Translations under genes and position numbers: made by a program
The notes under the pieces: model-generated
The model's input: the letters and a program-made list of their open reading frames with translations, nothing else
Told to the model about the DNA's origin: nothing
Databases searched by the model: none
Part shown: piece by piece, positions 6,490 to 10,889 of the stretch
Layout: each line of letters starts with the position of its first letter
Position numbering within the stretch: the first letter of the stretch is position 1
NCBI GenBank assembly: GCA_044344495.1
Contig: JBIJCW010000049.1
Span: 1 to 12,625 of the forward strand
Origin: CAZDUS01 sp044344495
GTDB taxonomy: Bacteria > Verrucomicrobiota > Kiritimatiellia > CAIKKV01 > CAITUY01
Length of the DNA stretch: 12,625 nt
Direction of reading: 5' to 3'

Positions 6490-7877
6490 ACCAGTGCCGC
6501 GGGCCCGGCGATGAACAGATGGACGAGAGGGTGCGGCGGCATGTCCTGAGTCAGTTGCTTTGCCTGGGGCGCCACACCGTCACAGGGGTACTGGGGACTT
6601 CAGGTCGACTCTTCTGCGATTGGAGCGCGGATTACAGGATGTATTCTTCCCATCGAGTGGATCCCGGCAAGTTGTTTGCCCCGGTGCGTCAGGCGCTGAC
6701 CTCCCGGCTGGCGCCGGGTGCACCCCTGGTCACGGCGCTGGATGACACGCGTTTGCGCAAGAGCGGACGCAAGACCCACGGCGTGAAGTATACCCGCGAT
6801 CCGCTGGGGCCGCCTTTTCATGTGAACTTCATCAAGGCCCAACGTTTCCTTCAGATATCCATGGCCTCACCGGCCGAGAATGGCATGGCCAGGATGATCC
6901 CGATTGATTTTGCCCATGCCCCGTCACCCCAGAAGCCACGTCCAGACGCGGACAAAGAGGCTTTTGCGCAGTTCCGGGCAGAGCAACACGCCATGGCCTT
7001 GCCCAAAGTGGCCGCCGATCATCTGCGTCACCTCCGCAACGCGATGGATGCGGAAGGCGAGCAGGACCGGGCACTGTGGTCGGTGGTTGATGGCGGGTAC
7101 ACCAATGGCACATTCCTGAAGCATCTGCCGACGCGAACGCTTGCGGTTGGCCGTATTCGTTCCGACGCCAAACTCTATCATCTTCCAGCCCCATCCGACG
7201 GCAAACCCGGCCGCAACCGTGTCTATGGCCAACGCGCGCCTACCCCGGAAGAACTCAGGAAGGACAATGCTGTGCCATGGCAACATGTCGAGGCTTTTGC
7301 GGCGGGGAAGACCCATCAGTTCAAGATCAAGACACTGACCCCGGTGCGCTGGCGACCAGCAGGGAAAGACCATGACTTGCAGTTGATCGTCATAGCCCCA
7401 TTAGGCTATCGGCTCACCCGCCAGTCTCGTCTGCTGTATCGCAAACCCGCCTTCCTGATCTGTACCGACGCCCAGGCTTCCCTGCAGCAGGTATTACAGT
7501 CCTATATCTGGCGCTGGGATATCGAAGTGAACTTCCGTGATGAAAAAACGCTCATGGGCGTAGGGCAAGCCCAGGTTCGCCATGAGAATTCCGTGGAACA
7601 GGTGCCGGCCCTGGCGGTGGCCGCCTATGCTATGCTCCTGACCTCCGCCACCCAGGCCTATGGTCCGTCCGGCACCCCCAACACCTTGCCGCCTCCCAAA
7701 TGGCAGAGAGAAAAAAGGCAGCGCGCCTCCACTCAATCCTTGCTGAATACCTTGCGACATGAGTTGTGGGCTCGGTCGATCCATTTCTCCGGCTTCGTTA
7801 CATCAGATCCTCAGAACACCAAGCCTCAGAAATCAGATCCCTGTCTAGAAACCGCCCTGTTTTATGCCGCCGGATGA
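6450..7877 (+). CDS. IS4-superfamily DDE transposase (orfB, probably expressed by -1 frameshift)
   Basis: A transposase with an RNase H-like fold that would cut and join the IS ends. The first catalytic Asp is in VTALDDT (codons at 6741 and 6744), the second in VVDGGYTNGT (7089), and the Glu is at 7524 in YIWRWDIEVNFRDEK. That last motif fits Y-(2)-R-(3)-E-(6)-K exactly, the YREK signature of the IS4 superfamily; LRKSGRKTHG and the general layout suggest an IS701-like member. The stop lies 10 bp before the right inverted repeat. The frame has no ribosome-binding site of its own. An ATG at 6375 only extends through the orfA shadow, and an in-frame ATG at 6519 (MDERVRR) lacks a Shine-Dalgarno and would cut off the well-formed EILDGIEALLNQ segment. 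I therefore place the functional start at the slippery run. No internal stop or other frameshift is visible. Confidence 0.88.
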   Translation, partial: NSTEILDGIEALLNQCRGPGDEQMDERVRRHVLSQLLCLGRHTVTGVLGTSGRLFCDWSADYRMYSSHRVDPGKLFAPVRQALTSRLAPGAPLVTALDDTRLRKSGRKTHGVKYTRDPLGPPFHVNFIKAQRFLQISMASPAENGMARMIPIDFAHAPSPQKPRPDADKEAFAQFRAEQHAMALPKVAADHLRHLRNAMDAEGEQDRALWSVVDGGYTNGTFLKHLPTRTLAVGRIRSDAKLYHLPAPSDGKPGRNRVYGQRAPTPEELRKDNAVPWQHVEAFAAGKTHQFKIKTLTPVRWRPAGKDHDLQLIVIAPLGYRLTRQSRLLYRKPAFLICTDAQASLQQVLQSYIWRWDIEVNFRDEKTLMGVGQAQVRHENSVEQVPALAVAAYAMLLTSATQAYGPSGTPNTLPPPKWQREKRQRASTQSLLNTLRHELWARSIHFSGFVTSDPQNTKPQKSDPCLETALFYAAG

Positions 7878-7886
7878 GACGCCCAG

Positions 7887-7899
7887 GGCCAAACTCCAG
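7887..7899 (-). repeat. Right terminal inverted repeat of the IS
   Basis: GGCCAAACTCCAG, the exact reverse complement of 6134-6146. The next base (7900) leads directly into an intact REP-like palindrome at 7901. Confidence 0.85.
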
Positions 7900-7900
7900 T

Positions 7901-8022
7901 CGGAATCCTAACGGATTCCGCTACGTCGTCGCGGTTGGAATCTCAAAGGATTTTGCTGTGTGATGGTCGGAATCCTAAAGGATTCCGCTACGTCATGGTA
8001 GCGGCATTCTTTCGAATGACGC
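7901..8022 (-). repeat. REP-like palindromic array, right of the IS
   Basis: Units begin at 7901 (intact), 7936 (decayed, stem kept only with G-T wobbles), 7968 (intact) and about 8001 (divergent). The last is a hairpin with stem CATTC/GAATG plus GCG/CGC and a 4-nt loop that reads GAAA on the minus strand. Steps between starts are 35, 32 and about 34 bp. Orientation is the same as in the array at 6017-6133, and intact units again show GTAG before the palindrome on the minus strand. The intact - decayed - intact order mirrors the left array. The array runs directly into the 40-bp hairpin repeat at 8032. Confidence 0.75.
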
Positions 8023-8031
8023 ACTGCTTGT

Positions 8032-8071
8032 TCAACTTCCTTCATCCGTGACGGGAGGTCACGGGGATCGA
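8032..8071 (-). repeat. 40-bp hairpin repeat, copy A, at the 3' end of the glycosyltransferase gene
   Basis: It matches 9050-9089 at 34 of 40 positions. The stem CCGTGAC (8046-8052) pairs with GTCACGG (8058-8064) around a 5-nt loop. The TGA stop codon of the glycosyltransferase gene (8059-8061) is formed by the stem itself. The identical outer blocks are TCAACTTCCT and CGGGGATCGA. Confidence 0.75.
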
Positions 8072-8976
8072 ATTGCCTCTGCGGGAGGGGTGATGGGCGG
8101 GGCGGGGCGGATGAGTTTGTAATGTTTGCGGACCAGGTCGAGGTTGAACAGGTTTTCCACGCGGGCCATGATGCGGTGGCGCCGTTCACGACGGGTCAGT
8201 TGGTGATTGGGGTCCGGCTGGAAGAGTTCATGGGTGGGTGGGAGGTTATCACGCATGACGGCCGGGTGGGTGCCGGTGAAGGGGCGGAGGACGGCCGGGT
8301 CGATCTGGTTCATTTGCACCTGGATCTTCTTGGGACTCCAGTACTTCTCGATGCCATCTTTGGTCCGCTGGATATGGGTTTGGGTGCGGGCCCAGCCGTA
8401 ATGGTAGATGGTGGCGTTGGTATGGGCGGCCTTTGGATAGCGCCCGCGCATGGCGGAATCGAGAACGGAGAAGAAGAGTCCCTTGGGGCCCCAGGCCGGG
8501 ATGGTATTGCGGAGAATCCGGACTTCGCGCCGGTACCAGGCCGGGGACCAGGCCAGGGTGTTGAGATTGCCGTAGAAGTGAAGGTAATTGAAGGTCAGGG
8601 CCTCGACCTCCCGGTCATCGAGGTAACGTTCCATGGCCTGCCGGATGACGGGGATGTCCGTTTCGTGGATCACCTCGTCGCCCTCGAGGTAGAAGGCCCA
8701 GTCGCCGGTGCAGTTGAAGAGGGCGATGGATTTCTGCTGGCCGTAGACGAAGCCTTTCACCTTGCCGTCGGTGCGGATGCCTTCATTCCATGTCGTGTGG
8801 ATAATGCGCAGTTTCGGGTTATTGATCTGTTGCAGCATCTCGCCGGTGCGGTCCGTACAGGGGCCGAGGGCGACGATGAATTCGTCCACGAGGGGCAGAA
8901 CCGACTGGATGGATTCGACGAACGGATACCCGCGGAACTCCGCATCCCGAAGAAAGGTAAAGCCACTGATCTTCAT
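8059..8976 (-). CDS. Family-2-like (GT-A) glycosyltransferase
   Basis: A 305-aa protein from ATG 8976, chosen because GAGGA sits 7 nt upstream; an in-frame ATG 13 codons further up lacks a comparable site. The N-terminal part (about 1-110) has the GT-A/GT2 pattern: MKISGFTFLRDAE, VLPLVDEFIVALGPCTDRT (nucleotide-sugar strand-turn) and DWAFYLEGDEVIHE at 92-105, where GDE stands in the DxD metal/sugar-nucleotide position. The middle (about 125-200) has a run of aromatic residues (FNYLHFYGN, WYRREVRILRN, YHYGWARTQTH) that I associate with acceptor binding. There is no signal peptide or membrane segment, so a cytosolic enzyme in polysaccharide or LPS-type assembly is the likely role. Donor and acceptor are unknown. 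The last codons (IRSP and stop) fall inside the 40-bp repeat, so the original C-terminus may have been altered by it. It lies 115 bp downstream of the exonuclease gene. Confidence 0.82.
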   Translation of the reverse strand: MKISGFTFLRDAEFRGYPFVESIQSVLPLVDEFIVALGPCTDRTGEMLQQINNPKLRIIHTTWNEGIRTDGKVKGFVYGQQKSIALFNCTGDWAFYLEGDEVIHETDIPVIRQAMERYLDDREVEALTFNYLHFYGNLNTLAWSPAWYRREVRILRNTIPAWGPKGLFFSVLDSAMRGRYPKAAHTNATIYHYGWARTQTHIQRTKDGIEKYWSPKKIQVQMNQIDPAVLRPFTGTHPAVMRDNLPPTHELFQPDPNHQLTRRERRHRIMARVENLFNLDLVRKHYKLIRPAPPITPPAEAIRSP

Positions 8977-9009
8977 GTGTGATTCCTCATGCGATTTCGG
9001 TGATGTTAC

Positions 9010-9022
9010 CGGCAAGGTGCCG
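9010..9022 (-). other. Short hairpin in the leader of the glycosyltransferase gene
   Basis: CGGCA (9010-9014) pairs with TGCCG (9018-9022) around a 3-nt loop, 34 bp upstream of the glycosyltransferase start. It lacks a T tract. It may be a weak processing or attenuation element between the exonuclease and glycosyltransferase genes, or chance. Confidence 0.25.
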
Positions 9023-9049
9023 TGAAGACAAGCGTATCCGCCGTTCCAC

Positions 9050-9089
9050 TCAACTTCCTACACCCGCGACACGAGGTCGCGGGGATCGA
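9050..9089 (-). repeat. 40-bp hairpin repeat, copy B, just after the exonuclease gene
   Basis: It begins two bases after the exonuclease TAA stop on the minus strand. The stem CCGCGAC (9064-9070) pairs with GTCGCGG (9076-9082) around ACGAG, with one extra C-G pair outside. Against copy A, the T-A pair (8049/8061) has become C-G (9067/9079): both sides changed and pairing is kept. The outer 10-bp blocks are identical to copy A. Confidence 0.75.
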
Positions 9090-9091
9090 TG

Positions 9092-9724
9092 TTAAGACTG
9101 TTCCTGTGGGGCGGGTGGTGGTTGGCGCAATTCCGCCCGGCATCTGGCCACAGGGGTACGACGTGAGAATCGCGAAACCGCCCCGAACCCCACAATTCCC
9201 GCCGCTTCCAGTCGTTCCCGAAAGACCCGTTGGAACAGGCGCACGGTGGTGTTGACGTCATTCAGTCCCCGGTGCGACCGGTCGTCGCCGAGTTGGAAAT
9301 GCCATTTCAGGGTTTCCAGCCGATGATTGGGGGTTTCCTCGATCACGCGCCGGGCGAGGGTCATGGCGCAGAAGCCTTTGGTGCCGGAGACGGGAACACC
9401 CAGCCGCTGGTATTCCGGTGCCAGGACGCGTCCCCAGTCGAAGGACAGGTTGTAGGCCACGAGGGGGAGATTGCCGGCATAGTCGTGAAAGGCCTTGTGG
9501 ACCAGCCGCGGATCCCCGCCATGGTGACGGAGGTATTCCCGCGAATAGCCATGGACCGCCTCGGCGCCGGGGTCGATGGGTACGTCGTGGTTCAGCAACG
9601 CCTGGAAAGGGGCCTCGACCGGATCCCAGCCGCACATCCGTTGCGCTGCGATTTCGACGACATAGACCGGCTGCATGAGACCGTTGGTCTCCGTATCCAC
9701 GATCAGCCAGTGCTCGTCTCTCAT
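9092..9724 (-). CDS. DEDDh-type 3'-5' exonuclease (DnaQ-like)
   Basis: A 210-aa protein with a complete DnaQ/RNase T-type exonuclease domain over about 5-172. ExoI is LIVDTETNG with Asp10 and Glu12, ExoII is YNLSFDWGRV with Asp96, and ExoIII is HRGLNDVNTT with His151 and Asp156, the DEDDh form. All four acidic metal ligands and the general-base histidine are present. Such enzymes remove nucleotides from 3' ends of DNA or RNA, either as polymerase proofreading subunits or as free nucleases. The absence of polymerase, helicase or GIY-YIG domains points to a stand-alone enzyme. The Arg/Pro-rich C-terminal tail (about 185-210) is probably disordered. ATG 9724 follows GGAAAG by about 7 nt. The gene starts 25 bp after the stop of the unknown 178-aa gene, so the two are likely co-transcribed. 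The exact substrate cannot be told from sequence. Confidence 0.88.
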   Translation of the reverse strand: MRDEHWLIVDTETNGLMQPVYVVEIAAQRMCGWDPVEAPFQALLNHDVPIDPGAEAVHGYSREYLRHHGGDPRLVHKAFHDYAGNLPLVAYNLSFDWGRVLAPEYQRLGVPVSGTKGFCAMTLARRVIEETPNHRLETLKWHFQLGDDRSHRGLNDVNTTVRLFQRVFRERLEAAGIVGFGAVSRFSRRTPVARCRAELRQPPPAPQEQS

Positions 9725-9749
9725 GGGCGCTTTCCGTTCGAAATTCCGC

Positions 9750-10286
9750 TTAGGCCTTCGAGGGGGTCAGCATGGTTTCCCAGTCGGGAAATTCTGCCGC
9801 CACAGCTTCGGTCAGGCCCGACCAGAAATCTCCGCCTACACCGAGCATGATCCCCATATAAAGGGCGACATCCCGAGCCGGAAACCGTTCCCTGATGGTT
9901 CGAATGCCCTTACGCAGCGAGTCAAGGGTTGGTTCGGCCGCGCCATCGTGGATGATGCCGTCAGTGTGCGGTAACCCCTGGGTTTCCACAAAGCAGGCCA
10001 GCATGGGGGTTTTGCGGGCCAACAGCCATGACCGCAGGATGTCGTTGCCGTAATGACGCAGTGCCGGTCCGTCGACCAGGCGGCGCATGTGTCTGGCCTT
10101 TTCGGCGGCTGGCATCCGCTTGACGAAAACCTCCCGGAACCGCAAGGCGCCTGCCAGTTCCAGCAACATTCTGGGTTGGCCCTCGCGGGTGAGGGTGTCG
10201 GCTCCCTGCCAGAATGCCAGGCAGGCTTCGTCTTTTTCCGCTGGCGTCAAGATTGTCCAAATTTGTTGCGAGACGATATCCGTCAT
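9750..10286 (-). CDS. Conserved-looking hypothetical protein, 178 aa
   Basis: I do not recognise the family. ATG 10286 is chosen because GGGGAG lies 8 nt upstream; an in-frame GTG at 10322 has no such site. The protein is predicted soluble and mostly helical: MTDIVSQQIWTILTPAEKDEAC, a Leu/Arg-rich helical block (about 38-72), then RHYGNDILRSWLLARKTPMLACFVE (76-101). A His/Asp-containing loop LPHTDGIIHDGAAEP follows at 105-119, then a second helical block ending in a Gly-rich turn (GIMLGVGGDFW). There is no signal peptide, membrane segment or known catalytic motif. The conserved look of HTDGIIHDG could reflect metal or ligand binding, but that is a guess. A promoter with an extended -10 is proposed at 10345-10372, and the gene probably shares a transcript with the exonuclease 25 bp downstream. 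Codon usage and composition resemble its neighbours. Confidence 0.75.
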   Translation of the reverse strand: MTDIVSQQIWTILTPAEKDEACLAFWQGADTLTREGQPRMLLELAGALRFREVFVKRMPAAEKARHMRRLVDGPALRHYGNDILRSWLLARKTPMLACFVETQGLPHTDGIIHDGAAEPTLDSLRKGIRTIRERFPARDVALYMGIMLGVGGDFWSGLTEAVAAEFPDWETMLTPSKA

Positions 10287-10344
10287 ACGTGGTTCTCCCC
10301 GATGGTAATCCTTGTGGTCCACTTTCCGGCTGTGGAAGGCGAGG

Positions 10345-10372
10345 ATTATGGCATGCCACGTTCCTGCCGCAA
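10345..10372 (-). promoter_or_regulatory. Putative extended -10 promoter for the 178-aa gene and exonuclease
   Basis: On the minus strand, TTGCGG (10372-10367) and CATAAT (10350-10345) are separated by 16 bp, with a TG one base before the -10 (extended -10). This would give a leader of about 50 nt to the ATG at 10286. Consensus match only. Confidence 0.4.
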
Positions 10373-10410
10373 GCAGAAGTTACCGGGGGTGCTGTGGGGT
10401 GAGTCCGGTG

Positions 10411-10428
10411 GGCGGCACTGGCACCGCC
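10411..10428 (-). other. GC-rich hairpin after the small membrane-protein gene
   Basis: GGCGG (10411-10415) pairs with CCGCC (10424-10428) around an 8-nt loop, 13 bp beyond the stop of the small gene. No T tract follows. It may mark the 3' end of that transcript; support is weak. Confidence 0.25.
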
Positions 10429-10441
10429 GGGTGCTGATGGC

Positions 10442-10675
10442 TCAACGCCTGGAGGAGGGATTAGTAATGGTGGAGAAGACTACGCCGGCCGCGCTGACAA
10501 TGATGGCGATGGCGATCAGGTGGAGGACCACCGAGAGGATGGGGTGGTTCTGTTGCATGGCAGCGGCAGAGCCCGAGGCGAGCTGGTGTGCTTCGGCCGT
10601 CTGCGCCGCCCGGGCGGCGCCTGCGCAGAGCAGCAGCACCGGGCCGAGAATCCATGTGTGAATCATTGTGTTCAT
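10442..10675 (-). CDS. Small protein with signal peptide or two membrane segments, 77 aa
   Basis: Residues 1-24 (MNTMIHTWILGPVLLLCAGAARAA) have the hydrophobic core and A-R-A-A ending of a Sec signal peptide, with cleavage likely near ARA/AQT. A short polar segment rich in Ala, Gln and His follows. A second hydrophobic stretch at about 46-66 (ILSVVLHLIAIAIIVSAAGVVF) should span the inner membrane. The tail is short and basic. There is no good Shine-Dalgarno before ATG 10675, and a second ATG three codons in is no better, so the start is uncertain. The ordered hydrophobic-polar-hydrophobic pattern makes a real gene more likely than a chance frame. Its function is unknown. It is divergent from pckG and 155 bp upstream of the next minus-strand gene. 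Confidence 0.5.
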   Translation of the reverse strand: MNTMIHTWILGPVLLLCAGAARAAQTAEAHQLASGSAAAMQQNHPILSVVLHLIAIAIIVSAAGVVFSTITNPSSRR

Positions 10676-10715
10676 GACTGTGTTTCTATGATACCCGGGC
10701 TAGATTGACAATCGG

Positions 10716-10746
10716 GGATTCCCTGATTCTGCATCAGGGTAAATCC
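10716..10746. promoter_or_regulatory. Inverted repeat in the pckG upstream region
   Basis: CCCTGAT (10721-10727) and ATCAGGG (10733-10739) are perfect arms around a 5-nt spacer. They extend to GGATT (10716-10720) and AATCC (10742-10746) with a 2-nt bulge. It lies between the divergent starts of pckG and the small membrane gene. A TTGACA occurs just before it at 10705-10710 but has no matching -10. It could be an operator for a dimeric regulator; the regulator is unknown. Confidence 0.4.
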
Positions 10747-10770
10747 TTGCTTGGAGGCGGCTTTTTTGGC

Positions 10771-10799
10771 TTGTCTTATGGGCATCTGCTCCCTACACT
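10771..10799 (+). promoter_or_regulatory. Putative pckG promoter
   Basis: TTGTCT (10771-10776) and TACACT (10794-10799) are separated by 17 bp, giving a leader of about 84 nt. TTGGAG (10751-10756) with TCTTAT (10774-10779), also 17 bp apart, is an alternative. Both are consensus matches only, and the region may hold more than one start. Confidence 0.3.
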
Positions 10800-10889
10800 G
10801 CGCCGCCAAATTCGGGCAGGTGTGCCGCAGGTGGGGCTGGCCGGAAAAGTGTGGATTAGACAAGGGCGAACTCAACAGGAGAAAATAAC

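Larger units (their letters stand above)
6134..7899 (+). mobile_element. IS4-superfamily insertion sequence with AbrB-like orfA
   Basis: An element of 1766 bp bounded by perfect 13-bp inverted repeats: CTGGAGTTTGGCC at 6134-6146 and its complement at 7887-7899. It carries an upstream promoter and palindrome, an AbrB-like orfA (6256-6489) and a DDE transposase frame ending 10 bp before the right repeat. The transposase has the YREK signature of the IS4 superfamily. The flanks are REP-like hairpins on both sides and no direct target duplication is visible. Compared with the 32-bp array period, 10 bp (TACGTCATGG) are missing at the junction. All parts appear intact, so it may be active if the frameshift works. 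Confidence 0.85.

Noticed and set aside
7908..8189. Minus-strand frame of 93 codons over the right REP array
   Set aside because: It runs through the hairpin repeats and overlaps the glycosyltransferase 3' end in another frame; it has no protein-like features.
8122..8982. Plus-strand frame of 286 codons
   Set aside because: Antisense to the glycosyltransferase gene; no recognisable domain.
10053..10661. Plus-strand frame of 202 codons across the 178-aa gene and the small membrane gene
   Set aside because: It spans two minus-strand genes and an intergenic region and has no ribosome site or domain; the minus-strand readings are better supported.
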